DNA from: Doryteuthis pealeii
Taxonomy: Eukaryota > Mollusca > Cephalopoda > Myopsida > Loliginidae
DNA length: 64,000 nucleotides
NCBI GenBank assembly: GCA_023376005.1
Contig: CM042160.1
Location: forward strand, 83,011,772 to 83,075,771
Direction of reading: 5' to 3'
Below are positions 9,236 through 20,465 of the stretch, one piece after another; position 1 is the stretch's first letter; each line of letters opens with the position of its first letter. A model generated the notes under the pieces. The model was given only the letters and a program-made list of their open reading frames with translations, was not told the origin of the DNA and searched no databases. A program made the translations under genes and the position numbers.

Positions 9236-9925
9236 TTCTTAATACACAGTTTGCACAGTTATATGATCTCAAGTATTCCTATCCAATGCTCTTATCAGAA
9301 ATATTTAGAGAACTTAAAAAAAAATGTATCTGACATTCATTTTAGAGTGAAACATGAAACAAAAAACAAGTCGTTCTTGTGGGAGTAAAGAGACATGTTT
9401 TTTTGTTTTTTTTCTTAAACTTTTGATTGATAACTAAAAGACGTTCATACGAGTTTCTTGTTTGTTCTCGAGGGGAAAATTTCATTGTTCTATTTATGAC
9501 GGATTCATTTTCTCACCTAATATACAACAGCTGAGCAAGTCTCTTTCTCAACCCCCCCCCACCGCCCGAGTCACGAGACAACATATATAAAAACGTGGAA
9601 CTCTCTTTCAAAGAAGACAATAAAAGCACCAGATGAAAACTGCTGTGACCTTCAAGTAATAAAAAAGAAAACATAACCTTGAAGTAAAAAGCTGGATTTT
9701 ATCTTTAATACAAAAATATCCAACTTGCTTTTTTTCTTTTCCTTTTTTTTTTTTTTCGATATGCACAATAAGATTCAGTCTCCAAACCGAACGTTTGTCT
9801 CAATTTCTTTTTTATTATTTGAATGTTATAGCAGTTTTCATTTGATACTTTTAATTCTTTGTATCTTCTTTGAAAGAGAGTTCCACATTTTTATATATGT
9901 TGTCGCATGACTCTTGCTTAGCTGT

Positions 9926-10075
9926 GTACAAGGTGTGTCAAAAAAGTATCAAGAATTTTTGTACTTTTTGACACACTTTGTATTCTGAAAAAGAATAACA
10001 TTCCATTCATTAATTTTTTTTCAGAATACAAGGTATGTCAAAAAGTACAAAAAATCTCAATACTTCCTAAGAAAT
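9926..10075. mobile_element. mTA mariner-like MITE
   Basis: Starts GTACAAGGTGTGTCAAAAAA and contains the palindromic core and the outward copy CAGAATACAAGGTATGTCAA. Lies inside the right arm of the foldback at 9475-10542. Confidence 0.6.
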
Positions 10076-10126
10076 CAAAGTAATCTTAATCTTCCCATGA
10101 GAAAATTCACTAACGGACACGCATAC

Positions 10127-10158
<32 letters not shown>

Positions 10159-10278
10159 ATGTGTATGTATATATGTATATATGTATTTCTCCATTTAAAA
10201 CTATTGTATTATTTATAAAAGACAAAATTGATATAAAACGTCTTATTTATTCATTCTCTCATCCACCTTGATTTTTTT

Positions 10279-10430
10279 CAGAATACAAGGTGTGTCAAAA
10301 AAGTATCAAGATTGAAGCTGTATTTACCAAGATAGAAATGAAGAATGAATGGAACATTAATTTTTTTTCAGAATACAAGGTGTCAAAAAGTACAAAAAAA
10401 TCTTGATAATTTTTTGACACACCTTGTATG
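10279..10430. mobile_element. mTA mariner-like MITE, second local copy
   Basis: The same family in opposite layout: CAGAATACAAGGTGTGTC, the spacer with TATTTACCAAGATAGAAATG, then the palindromic core ending TTGACACACCTTGTA at 10430. Between it and 9926-10075 lies unique AT-rich sequence with a TA/TG microsatellite. Confidence 0.6.
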
Positions 10431-10589
10431 TTGCCTCATGACTCTGGGTGTGTGTGTGGGTGTGTGTGAAGAGACTTGCTTACCTGTGTATATCAGGTGA
10501 GAAAATAAATCAATCATAAATAGAACAATGAAATTTTTCAGGGTTGATAAAAATAAATATCAATATTAGCAAATATTGTTTATTTTAGA

Positions 10590-10714
10590 CTAGGCTTTCT
10601 CAACAGGGGCCATATGGCCCCCTTAGAGAAGCACGTGATCGGGGGGGGGGGCATAAAGCCAAATCGGAAAATTTGGGGACATATGGCTCTTTGGTGGGGA
10701 TAAGATTTGGAGGG
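10590..10714. mobile_element. hAT-like remnant with G/C runs
   Basis: Begins near CTTTCTCAACAGGGGCCATA, the style of hAT ends, followed by long G runs. It shares the GGGGGCAT style with 12150-12260, which ends GGTTGAGGAACACTG. A solo LTR inserted directly after it at 10719. Both hAT pieces are incomplete. Confidence 0.35.
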
Positions 10715-10718
10715 GGCA

Positions 10719-11271
10719 TGTGGGGAATAATATAAAATAAAAAAAAAAAAAAAATAACAAACTCCCCTGAGCCTTCACACTGGAAGAACCCTCCGAGCAT
10801 GTGAGGGGAAAAGGACCCACTTCCGACTCCCCAAGAAAATCTCTCGGACATTCTAACTTAGGCCTTATCTGGGGCGAGACACGATTATTGGTCAGGAAGG
10901 AATTTCCTTACTATGTGGTGGCTATGACCCGATGCGGTTCGTTGATTGTTTTGTGGCATATCAACCTCAGTGGGTCATTTAATGCCTATAAAGTTTTGAA
11001 ATTAATTCATTCTTAATGGATAATTAGTTTTGTTTATAAACATATTTTTCTATTTAACCCATAGATGGGTGGCTATGACCCGAGAATAAAGCCTAAATCA
11101 TAAAATCATAAAACTACCTTTTGTCTTTGTCTCTTCCTTTGTCTTCCCTTGAATTCCTTTTTCAGCACGATCATCAAATAAGATGGGGTTAAAAGCAAAC
11201 CCTAGGAATACGCACCAGGAATAACCAGCTACGTTTTAAACCTAAAACATTAAACCTCTTACCACCCTACA
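10719..11271 (+). mobile_element. Solo LTR (403-bp family), 4-bp target duplication GGCA
   Basis: Starts TGTGGGGAATA and ends ACCACCCTACA, flanked by GGCA on both sides (10715-10718, 11272-11275). A polyadenylation-like AATAAA is at about 11085. Removing a 136-bp R insertion and its 15-bp duplication leaves 402 bases, the length of the sister LTRs at 56046 and 59995. No internal gag/pol region remains, so it arose by LTR-LTR recombination. Confidence 0.8.
10933..11068 (-). mobile_element. R retroposon, 5'-truncated, in the solo LTR
   Basis: Flanked by perfect 15-bp direct repeats GTGGCTATGACCCGA (10918-10932 and 11069-11083), a target-primed reverse-transcription signature. It holds only the 3' end of the R element, from the CAACCTCAGTGGGTCATT block to the CCCATAGATGG block. 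Confidence 0.8.
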
Positions 11272-11467
11272 GGCACAAAGACAAATTTGAAAAATGGGGG
11301 GGGGGTGCACAGAAAATTTAGGTCTCACAAAATATATACATGGAGTATTTTGTAATTAATATTCATTATTTAAAAAAATTTTCAAACTTATTATTTAGTT
11401 AAAATGTTGAATAAATCTAAGCTATTTTGTTCATATAAATATTTATTTATTGTATTTTTTAATCTGA

Positions 11468-12084
11468 TCTTATTATAATGGAGATTGTGTGTTTGTCTGT
11501 CTGTAACTGAAACTATATTACTACTCAAGTCACAATTCCCTTAGTTATTGACATCACATTCTCAATGATTTTATTTTTATTTTAACCTCAATTATCAATA
11601 AAATTGTTTTACATTATTAATACTGTTAACCATATCTACATACTAACAACATGCAATTATATTTATATATACAACAAAATAGCGGTTTACAGTGTGAATG
11701 GGAAGGCTAATTTGCATATTGATATTAAAAATGTGATTTTAATAAATATGTGCTTAGTATTATTGATTTCTAACTGTTTGGTTTTATTTTAATGAATATA
11801 AGCAAAAATCTCTTCAATAATTCTCAAATGAAATCCATTAACATAACTAATTTTATTCTTTACTTCCTCTTTTAACTAAATACTTAAATTAAAAAACAAA
11901 ACAATGAAAGATGAGAGAAAGAAGAGTAAGTTTCAGTTGTTCTATTTTTCGATTATACCCTCCTCTGTTTCAAATCTTTTTATCTGCATTCTTATTTAGT
12001 TTCATCAGCCTTTTTAATTTAATACAATATTTTATTACATTAAAACTTAAATACTTGCACCTGGAGGGTGCATATATTTGCTAG
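11468..12084 (+). mobile_element. Helitron-1, non-autonomous, complete
   Basis: Begins TCTTATTATAATGGAG after A and ends TTTGCTAG before T. The hairpin TGCACC with GGTGCA lies just upstream of the CTAG end. No coding capacity. Confidence 0.85.
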
Positions 12085-12099
12085 TCTATGTAAAGTAGC

Positions 12100-12265
12100 C
12101 ATTTTTATTTTTCTATTTCTTAAAATTTAAAACTCCTAATTTATTCTTTAAATCAACAGGGGGGAGGCATATAAGATTTTGTAGGAGGAGAATGTGCACA
12201 AAGAACTTGCATTGGGTTGAAGGGGGCCATGCCCCCAAAAAGGTTGAGGAACACTGTTTCTTAAA
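12100..12265. mobile_element. hAT-like remnant ending GGTTGAGGAACACTG
   Basis: The end GGTTGAGGAACACTG, preceded by a G-rich and C-rich block, is a frequent hAT terminus style. The block TCTTAAAATTTAAAACTCCT is repeated at 12259, suggesting a duplication. The left end was not found. Confidence 0.35.
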
Positions 12266-12424
12266 ATCTAAAACTTCTGATTTATTCTTTAAATAGGGGT
12301 TTCTTAAGGGGGGGGTCATGTGAGAACTTGCAGGAGGGAGTGGTCACAAAGAACTCATATTGGGGGGGGGGCACAGTTTTTGTGCACTTCCATCTTTTTA
12401 AACAGAACAATTATTTGCAAACAT

Positions 12425-12494
12425 TTATTGCAAATGACACAAGTGGCATCATCTCACCACATAGGAAGAGTGTCCTATCTACAGGTCCTGCTAG
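12425..12494 (+). mobile_element. Helitron-2-like 3' end
   Basis: Ends CTACAGGTCCTGCTAG followed by T, matching the terminus of the copies at 8961 and 51777. Only the last 60-70 bases are similar. Confidence 0.4.
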
Positions 12495-12791
12495 TGTATA
12501 GTAAAGATCAATTTACATTTTCGTTTTCTTGGTGACAAAATCTCAATTTGTGATGTTAGTTGGTGGGTGACATTTTAATGGCAATTTGGTCTTGAAAAAT
12601 CCAAAATTTTCACTCATTCTTTTGAATGGTCAGTCTTGTATATTCTTAGTTTCGTTCTAGATAGATAGATTTTTACCACTTTGATTATGAAGGATTATGT
12701 TTGATTTTAATGGCATGTCAAACTGTCTGGGATTATTTTATGCCTAGAGGTTAGGGAACTGGATACATTGTACATTTATATTTTTTGTGTA

Positions 12792-13828
12792 GCTGTTTCT
12801 AAAGTTTTTTTTAAGACCTTATTTTTCCGATGTACAGATCAACTTGCCAATCCTGGTCCTTCCATGTAGTCCCCCCCCACAGTCTGGGGTGTCAAAGTTT
12901 GATTTAGTTTTAATGGCATATCAACCTTCATGGGTTATTTAATGCCAAAGCCATTATTGTAAAAGAACAGCAATGGTATTATTTAACCCCTAGCTGAGGG
13001 ATGAAGGTGTTCATACCTTTCACAAGAGTATTAGTCTGAAAGAGAACAATAACATGACTGGAGTTCAAACTTACTTACAACAATGTGTTATTGGGGAACA
13101 AGAAAAGTATTTTTTCTCAATCCCCAATGATACCTGCATCAGAAAAATAAGGTCTAAAAAGGTTTGACTTGAGTTAAGAGAAAAAAAAGAAGAAAAAATT
13201 AATTATAAGAATGCATTTAACAGAAATCTCTTTAGTTTTAACTTTCTTTTTTTTTTCTAAAAGACTTTAAGGAAATTCAATTGTGATGAATGAGATGACT
13301 TACTTACTGTGATGTTCATCTGCTTGGCCTGTTAGTTTTTAAAAAGAGCATGGTTGCCATTGATAGGCAGATTTATGGGGTGTAATCTCATCTTGTCTTA
13401 TTTGTGGAGTGATAATGGCAGAGCCTATGCAAATTATGCCCACAGCAAAACTAGATATAGGGTGTTTATTTTGGCCATTTAGACTGTTGTGACTTCACCA
13501 CATATGCATAGTGTTTGTTGTGACAGGTTTTAATTGAAGAAAGTCTGGAACTGAGAGACTGTGAGGAAGGAGAAAACGATCCAAAGAAATGACCAGAACA
13601 CAAGACAATTTATGAATTATTTCAATTAAACTATGTTAAATAGTACCACTACTGTTCTTGTACAAGGATAGCTATGAGATTAAATAACCTATGAAGGTTG
13701 ATATGCCATTGAAACCGAATCAAACCATGACACCCCAGACTGTGGGGGGGACTACATGGAAGAACCAGGATTGGCAAGTTGATCTGTACATTGGAAAAAT
13801 AAGATCTTAAAAACTTTAGAAACAGCAA
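12792..13828. mobile_element. Inverted-repeat element, arms about 145 bp
   Basis: Arms 12792-12943 and 13685-13828 are inverted copies with few changes, including TGTACAGATCAACTTGCCAA and the CCCCCCACAGTCTGGGGTGT block. Each arm ends in the GGCATATCAACCTTCATGGG block that also forms the 3' end of R elements. The 740-base interior holds a SINE-B fragment near 13005-13110 and unique AT-rich DNA. Confidence 0.55.
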
Positions 13829-13867
13829 GAAAAAATGCCCCCCACCCCTGAAAATAAAATAAAAATT

Positions 13868-14055
13868 GGTGGAGTGGCCTTTTATCGGTATAAGCCACTA
13901 GGCGAGGGAGAATGCAGGTGCCACACCTACTGTCTTTACAAATCAGATTATCCAATCTGTGTTACTCATGTGCTGAGTTGGTGAGGACCGATATCAGACC
14001 CAGAACTTTGTGATACCAAGGCCTGTGCTCTACCAACTGAGCTAAACTGGATAGT
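13868..14055 (-). mobile_element. SINE-A, internally deleted
   Basis: The tRNA-like head (TTTAGCTCAGTTGGTAGAGC on the minus strand) and the tail part are present, but the middle of the body is missing. Confidence 0.75.
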
Positions 14056-14142
14056 CCACGTTAAAAGCACAATAAAGATAACCTGAAGACAACCTTTTTT
14101 CTGATGCAGGTGTAAAAAAAAAAAAAAAAAAAAAAGAAAAAA

Positions 14143-14397
14143 ATGTAAAGTAGGCCGAGAGAACTATTGTTGATATCAGCTGAACAGTGAGGGAGTCTAT
14201 CCCCTTTTAACTAGTGCTAGACCAGGGAGATTATTTTGCGTTTGAGGGGAAGCACCACACTTACCATCAGCTTCCAACTTTACAGCACAGATCCAAACTG
14301 TGCTACTCATGTGCTTAATTGGCAAGGGGCCAGTATTGAACCCAGAAGCTTGTGGTTCCATGGTGGATGCTCAATTGACTGAGCTAAACCAACCCCT
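14143..14397 (-). mobile_element. SINE-A, near full length
   Basis: Full body (CCTATTGTTGATATCAGC style start, CACTAGACCAGGGAGATT block) and degenerate tRNA-like head ending TCAGTCAATTGAGCATCC on the minus strand. An A run at 14108-14135 precedes it. Confidence 0.8.
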
Positions 14398-14679
14398 TAG
14401 TCTTCCCTTGGATTGTGGGTGTGGTCTCCCCACATCATGTAGTTCATTGGTCACATGATAATTCAAAAATTTCTCTTGTGTCCCCCATTTTTATAATGAA
14501 TAAGCCCTATGTGGTTTTCAGTCCTCCTTTCTCATCAAGTGAAAAGGAAAAGTTTAATTTCTCTTCATAAAAAAGTAGAGAGACAATTTGTCTTTATGAC
14601 ATCTAACTACAATGGGTTAATAAAAACACAAACAATAAATACAAATAAAAGGTTTTTGATTAATTGTTAGTAAAAGGAA

Positions 14680-14921
14680 GTAATAATAATGAGGATGTAA
14701 TAATAATAATGTTAGTAAACAGATGTAATAATAATGATGATAATAATAATGTTTAAATAATAATGATATCTATATATAATGGAGATAGATTGCATTTCTG
14801 TCTCTAACCGAAACTACATCACTGCTTACGTCACAGATTCCACAATAATCTAAAGCGTTTATTAATGAGAACCTAATTTATAATCAAGATAATTTATACA
14901 TAAAAATAGAGAACACTGGTT

Positions 14922-14960
<39 letters not shown>

Positions 14961-15162
14961 TAAATGGATATAATAATGATAAGGATGTAATAATAATAAT
15001 AATATTAATAAAAGGATATAATAATAATAATAACAATGTTTGAATAATGATATAATAATATTAATAAAAGGATGTGATAATATTAATAATGATAATGCTA
15101 ATAAATGGATGTAGCAGTAGTAGTAAAAATAATAATAATAATAATAATAATAATGAATGGAT

Positions 15163-15213
<51 letters not shown>

Positions 15214-15325
15214 TTGATAAAAAGATGTAATAATCATGATGTTAAAGAAGATTGTAATAATAATGATAATAATAATGTGATAATTATAATAATAATGTTT
15301 AAGGATATAATAATAAATGTTCAAT
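14680..15325. repeat. TAA/ATAATG trinucleotide-rich block
   Basis: Several hundred bases of TAA repeats interspersed with GATGTAA and AAAAGGATATAATAA units, a minisatellite grown from a microsatellite. A Helitron-1 5' end (14769) lies inside. The long tyrosine- and leucine-rich minus frames here are artefacts. Confidence 0.85.
14769..14925 (+). mobile_element. Helitron-1, 5' fragment
   Basis: Starts TCTATATATAATGGAGATAG after A and contains the conserved ACTACATCACTGCTTACGTC string. The 3' end is lost in the TAA block. Confidence 0.55.
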
Positions 15326-15676
15326 AAATCCTACCTGTGTTATCAAGTTATATAAATAACTAGTAATTAAATTAGTAATTAAATATTAACCAATACAAAT
15401 AATACAAAACAAAATATTGAAAAAAAAAAGAATTTTCTTCGAAACCAGATTAAAAAAGAAAAGAAAAGAAAACTCAACAAACATTTTTTAAATAACAACA
15501 ACAAAAAAACAAAACAAAAAAACAAAAAAGAAAACATATAAAAAAATTAAAAAATTATGCTACTGGTTTATTGAATTCAAATTCATAAAAATAAATTTTT
15601 TATTTAAAAAAAAAAGTACTGAATGAAATAGACAGCAAAATATTAGAATATAAACAAAATTGATTTTGTTTTTTTA

Positions 15677-15726
<50 letters not shown>

Positions 15727-15934
15727 CAGATAAAAAATTCACTTGAATATTTTTTTTTAAAATGCAGATTTTTTTTTTGGGGGGGGGGGGTCAATTTAGA
15801 AATAAATCAATGTTTTAAAAGGACAAAATTCACTGGACATTATTTGTATCTATTTTGGAGTCGAAATATTTTTATTATTTGTCTAGATTTTTAAAAAAAA
15901 TTTTTTTTTACATGAAGCTTGGTATAATTTTGCT
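15326..15934. other. AT-rich spacer with TAA and G runs, no gene seen
   Basis: Contains a TAA run (15679-15722), a G run (15779-15790) and A-rich tracts. Nothing codon-like. Confidence 0.6.
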
Positions 15935-16010
15935 ATTTTGGACTGTTGTCCTCATCTTTATTGTGACACGTATAAACACAACGTTCAGGATGCTTTTTTA
16001 AAAATTAAAT
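15935..16010 (+). mobile_element. M1 left-end fragment
   Basis: Carries GGACTGTTGTCCTCATCTTT and the following CACAACGTTCAGG, then stops. Confidence 0.5.
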
Positions 16011-16166
16011 TTTTATCTAATTTTTATAAACACTAAATATCTGTTCAATCAAGAGTTTAATTTAAATTTTCAAACATATTTACTTTTGGTTTTTTAATGG
16101 TTATATAAATTATTCTTAACAGAAAGTTATAAATACAATTACTACATTTTGGGACTTTCTCATTTC

Positions 16167-16592
16167 AAATATTTTGGACTGTTGTCTTCAATCTTTATTG
16201 TGGTATCTATAAACATTCAGGCCGCTGTATCCTCGGACCTTTTTTCATTACGACATATTTGGATAATTTCTATTTTAGAATATGTAATTTTTCTTCCATT
16301 TTATTTTTTCTATATCAATCAATAGAATTTACTATAAATTTAGATCTCACCGATATATTAATCCCATTTCTGTCAATAAGTCTGCTGGCATTTTATGCTG
16401 CTTGGAGTGCCTTGAACTAGGGGTAACAATATTTTTAGCTTCGTTACCATGTTTAGACTCAAGGTTATTGTCTAATGATGACTTTAGTGTAAAGGTAAAT
16501 AAGAAACATCTGAACAAGGTCGGAGGATATAACAGCCTGAACATTGTGTTTATACATACCACAATAAAGATGAGGACAACAGTCTGAAAAAT
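16167..16592. mobile_element. M1 element with 75-bp inverted ends
   Basis: Left end ATTTTGGACTGTTGTC and right end GACAACAGTCTGAAAAAT are inverted, extending about 75 bases each through the CTTTATTGTGGTATCTATAA and CCTCGGACCT blocks. Complete TIR structure, no coding sequence; this copy shows M1 is a DNA transposon and not a SINE. Confidence 0.65.
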
Positions 16593-16817
16593 CAATTTAT
16601 TTTTATGGTTAAATAAAATCATTTGGCTAATTGAACTCTGATGTTTTAGCAGTTACTTTCTCTGGCCTTTAATTGGAATTTATCTAACACACACAGAAAT
16701 GGTATAATAGTCCCATGGGTATTAGTCCCAAAGTGAACGTAATATATATATAATTACCAACCCCTCCACACGAGCAGGATGTGACACAATGTCAATTTCT
16801 TAAGCAGAGTTTGACAG

Positions 16818-17030
16818 AGTTGAATTCAGAGTTTTTCTTCTCCTAGACTGGTTACCTAGCCAAGGTTAAAGTCTGCCCTATTTTTTAGCCCAAACTGGAG
16901 GGAGAATAGTTGGATGTATACCTTTCCCAAGGATATTAGCACTATGTGAAATGCAAACAGCCTCGTCTAGGATTTGAACTCGGGTTGACAAGTTCACTTC
17001 CTATGACTCTAACCATTACACCATGTGCCT
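16818..17030 (-). mobile_element. SINE-B (tRNA-derived)
   Basis: On the minus strand: an A box in GGTGTAATGGTTAGAGTC, a B box in GAGTTCAAATCC, then a body shared with 59690-59930. The head lacks a closing acceptor arm. Confidence 0.75.
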
Positions 17031-17150
17031 CAAAGTGAATGTAATAACGTGACTAGAGTTTGAACTCGCTTACTACAGTGTCACAGTCGAACATGTTAGC
17101 CACTGCACCATGGGGACTCATCTAGTGTGTGCTGAGAAGGTTTATATATA
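17031..17150 (-). mobile_element. SINE-B variant, tRNA-like head and short body
   Basis: On the minus strand, GGTGCAGTGGCTAACATG (A box) and GAGTTCAAACTC (B box). Tandem to the previous copy and closest to the copy at 25345-25490. A fragment of the same body is also seen at 16705-16740. Confidence 0.7.
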
Positions 17151-17307
17151 CAGTGTGTTGATTGGTTTGGTTTTTCTGTTTAATGGCTTATCAACCTTCG
17201 TGGGTTATTTAATACCAAACCATTAATGGATAACGGGGTTCATACCTTTCCCACGGGTATCAGTCTGAAATTGAATGTTATAGGTATGTACCGCGCACCC
17301 CACTATT

Positions 17308-17637
17308 GATCTGTCTTTAACCGTTTTCACATTGTGAAAAAGCCATTTTGAAATAAAAAAAGAAAAGAAAAGAAGAAAAGAAAAAAAGAAAAAAAAGAAG
17401 GAAGTCAACATTTCAATTCATGTATAAAATTTCCATATTTTTATGCTTCGTTAATGACTCATTATTTTCATGGTATCTTGAATTAAATATAGAATTGATT
17501 TCTGGAGGAAACTATTAGGAAAAATCCATTCCAATTGCTCTGAATTTTTGGTTTGATTTCAATAAGTATTCATTTTTGATTAGTTTTATATATAATAGCC
17601 AATCCCTTTGCTTTAAAAAAAAAAAAGTTCTGATTGC

Positions 17638-17640
<3 letters not shown>
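17308..17640. repeat. Long duplicate of 24130-24455
   Basis: About 330 bases from TTTTCACATTGTGAAAAAGCC to AAGTTCTGATTG are almost identical to 24130-24455, in the same orientation 6.8 kb away. No TIR, tail or target duplication was recognised, so it may be an undescribed element or a segmental duplication. Confidence 0.75.
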
Positions 17641-17703
<63 letters not shown>

Positions 17704-17740
17704 AGATAGATATATAGATAGATAGATAGTAAAAAATAAG
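17641..17740. repeat. Compound TG/TA/GA/GATA microsatellite
   Basis: Runs of TG, TA, GA and GATA follow each other with hardly any interruption. Confidence 0.9.
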
Positions 17741-17930
17741 AAATAATAACTCAACAGTCATCTGGCAGTCTTTCCCAAAACAGTGCTCAATATCCTACAT
17801 AGAGCTGCCTGGATATCAAAATGACTTCAAAATTGAATTTAAAAACAGATTTTTAAATTAAAAATGAATCAACTGCTAGTTGTAATTTATAAACTTTTAA
17901 ATCTGTTTTTAAATTTGATTTTGAAATATA

Positions 17931-18499
17931 TCTATTAATAATGGAGATTAGGACTCTTTGTCTGTAACAAAAATTACGTCACTGCTTACGTCACAATTAA
18001 TAAAGTCGTCAATACATAGAATAAAAAAACTATTATTACTAATAAAATAAATAGAAGCTATTCCTAATTCAACGTTTGAATCCTTTACATTATAATAATT
18101 AAACTGTGAAATTCTTTAAATGGAAAAAAATTATTTGCGAAATTTATAATCAATTTTAAAATTATTTTTTTACTCTGGCCCCTTTTTCAGTAACAAGAAG
18201 TTAACTAAAAGTTTACAAATAAATAAATACTCAGATTTCGTGTAAAATTTATGTGTAAAATATTCAAAATAATTATTTAAATAATCATTTAATTGATGTG
18301 CGCAACATTTTATTTGAGGTCAAACTACGTCTCATTTCAAATGGTCTTATTTTTTTGCTCCTTTAAAAAATTTGATAATTTTACGCACTTATGATACAAA
18401 CTCTCTAACACTGACTTTTTTAACTCCCAGCCTCCTCGTGCAATATCTTTCAAAAATTAAGTTTTACACCGCCTGGGTGGCATTTTTTTATTTTGCTAG
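17931..18499 (+). mobile_element. Helitron-1, non-autonomous, complete
   Basis: Begins TCTATTAATAATGGAG after A and ends TTATTTTGCTAG before T. A short hairpin (CACC with GGTG) precedes the end. An inverted pair AATTTAAAAACAGATTTTTA / TAAATCTGTTTTTAAATT lies just upstream at 17835-17920. Confidence 0.8.
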
Positions 18500-18840
18500 T
18501 ATATATAAATATATATTTTCTATTTTCAGCGTTCCAAATTTTTAAAAATTCGATTTTCGAATATTTCCAAAAATCTGTTGTTTTTTCCCCAACAAATTTT
18601 TTCATTCAAAATAAATGTTCACTCTGATGAAGGTCGATTCTTCTATGTGCGCGAAATATTTTCACACACATAAACTGACCGAAACACATGTGTAAGTGAT
18701 ATCGATTAAATTCATTTTATCCATCTACATTTCTTTTCTTTACTCATTTTTCCTCATATTGTCGGATTCAATTCCTTTTCCATTTTCATATATATATATA
18801 TATATACATATATATGTGTGTGCATGTGTGTGTGTATATA

Positions 18841-19132
18841 TCTATTAATAATGGAGATTCGCTTTCTATTTGTCTGTAACGAAAACTACATCACTGTTTT
18901 TGAGTTTGAATTTGACAATGAGAAACTTGATAAGAAAATAGTCTTCCATTCCCAAATATTCCATCGACTTAGAATAAACGAAACTTGGTGAAAAAAAGTG
19001 CTCAGTCTACAAACTATGTGAGGGTTATTTCCTATAAGTCCAACATAAACAAAGGGGAACCACTCTTGACTGATAAATTATTTATTTATTTTCCCATTAC
19101 CCCAACCCTAACCCCGTCTTCTTTTTTCCTAG
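18841..19132 (+). mobile_element. Helitron-1-like, degraded
   Basis: The 5' end TCTATTAATAATGGAGATTC follows an A. The last CTAG (19129-19132) lacks a clear hairpin. The interior shares little with the other copies, so the 3' boundary is uncertain. Confidence 0.45.
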
Positions 19133-19212
19133 TATATATAATAATAGAAACTAGAAACTATTTAGTTAACCCTTACATCACAATGAAATACCCAGTAATA
19201 TTTTAATGGTAA

Positions 19213-19462
19213 TAGTTAAGTCGGGTGGAATGGTCTATTGTCGGTATCAGCGAGAGAGCCTATCCCCTTTTCACTAGCACTAGACCAGAGAGATTGTTTT
19301 TGTATCTGACATGGAGCACCACACATAACATCAGCTGCCTACTTTACCACACAGGTCCAAGCTGTGTTACTCATGCACTGAGTTGGTGAGGGTTGATATT
19401 GAACCTGGAACCTTGTGGTTCCTAGGCAGGTGCCTTATCCAACTGAGCTGAAACAGCCCTGC
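19213..19462 (-). mobile_element. SINE-A, near full length
   Basis: Body begins GGTCTATTGTCGGTATCAGC on the plus strand; the minus-strand head has TTCAGCTCAGTTGGATAAGG and GGTTCAATATC. Confidence 0.85.
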
Positions 19463-19634
19463 TGCATATGTCTTAATGTATATTTTGTTTTTTTGGCATA
19501 TTTTTTTTTTTTGCATAATAAATTTGCAAACTTAAATATTTTTAGTGAACTTATTAACATAAGAGCACCTGAAGCTTGATCATTCCACAAATTTTAGATC
19601 TGGACAGAGCAACAAAAAAAAAAAAAAAAAAAAA

Positions 19635-19725
19635 AAAAAGACCGAGTCAGCAAGGGCTGGTATTGAAACCGGAACCTTGTGGTTCCTAGGTGGATGCTCT
19701 AATCCTTAAGCTGAACCAGCCGCTT
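19635..19725 (-). mobile_element. SINE-A head fragment
   Basis: Only the tRNA-like head and the adjoining CTTGCTGACTCGG part remain, preceded on the plus strand by an A run of about 28 bases. Confidence 0.65.
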
Positions 19726-19768
19726 GTTATATAAAATGCCAAGGTTTTATTCATTTTTCATTGGTATT

Positions 19769-20155
19769 GTTGTAACCTAACAAAGGTTACTAAATGAGAA
19801 AGAACCAAACGGCGGTTGAAAATGAAATGGAATCTTTATAACATTAATAAAATACAATACTCGCTAGTGGTGTCAAAAAAGATAAACCCCTGTTAGTGGT
19901 ATAAGACTACTCAGTCTGCATAATACTCCTGTATTCCTAGGATGATGCTCTAATCCTTGAGCTGAACTTGTTATATAAAATTGGTTGAAATCTGTTGTAA
20001 CCTAACAAAGGTTACTAAAAATGAGAAATAACCAAATGGAGGTTGGAAATGGGATGGAAATCTTTATAACATTAATAAAATATAATACTCGCCAGTAGCG
20101 TGAATAAGTGGTATAAGACTACTCAGTCAGCATAATACTCCCATATTTATGAGGA
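19769..20155. repeat. Repeat family with TGTTGTAACCTAACAAAGG, two copies
   Basis: Units of about 160 bases begin at 19769 and 19994 and recur at 21709 and 21992, always in the same orientation. Each holds AATGGAATCTTTATAACATT and TATAAGACTACTCAGTC. The TG start and even spacing hint at LTR-derived pieces, but no matching CA end or target duplication was found. Confidence 0.6.
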
Positions 20156-20174
20156 TTTGGACATACCCATTAAT

Positions 20175-20465
20175 ATTCATAGGTAGAGCAGAGATGCTGA
20201 TATGTACGTGTCCTGTGTCCCTGACGCACAAAAATCTAAAAGGACGCAGTAAAATCGTATCCATGCATCCCAGGGTTTTTCTTTTTTCTTCCCCTACCAT
20301 TTCAATCGTTTCGTAGAAACGAATTACACAGAATAGATTACAAGTAGAAGTTAGATGGCTTTAATTGGGACCCATACATTTTCCTGGGGACTCATTCAAA
20401 ACAAATATGTGTGTTCCAGGACGCACTAAATCAAAAAGCTATCAGCATCACTGGTAGAGTAGATA
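20175..20465 (-). mobile_element. M1 interior, reverse orientation
   Basis: Reverse complement of 1385-1770, including CCAGGACGCACTAAATC and the GGGACCCATA block. The element ends are missing. Confidence 0.55.

Larger units (their letters stand above)
9475..10542. mobile_element. Large inverted-repeat (foldback) element split by mTA insertions
   Basis: The left arm (9475-9615) matches in reverse two pieces on the right (9862-9920 and 10430-10542). The outer arm sequence contains AGCAAGTCTCTT and the inner one GTGGAACTCTCTTTCAAAG. The right arm was interrupted by the mTA copies at 9926-10430. No coding sequence. Confidence 0.5.

Noticed and set aside
18617..18660. CTGATGA followed by GAAATATTT, possible hammerhead
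   Set aside because: The sequence between core and GAAA (AGGTCGATTCTTCTATGTGCGC region) does not form stem II, and no stem I partner is present.
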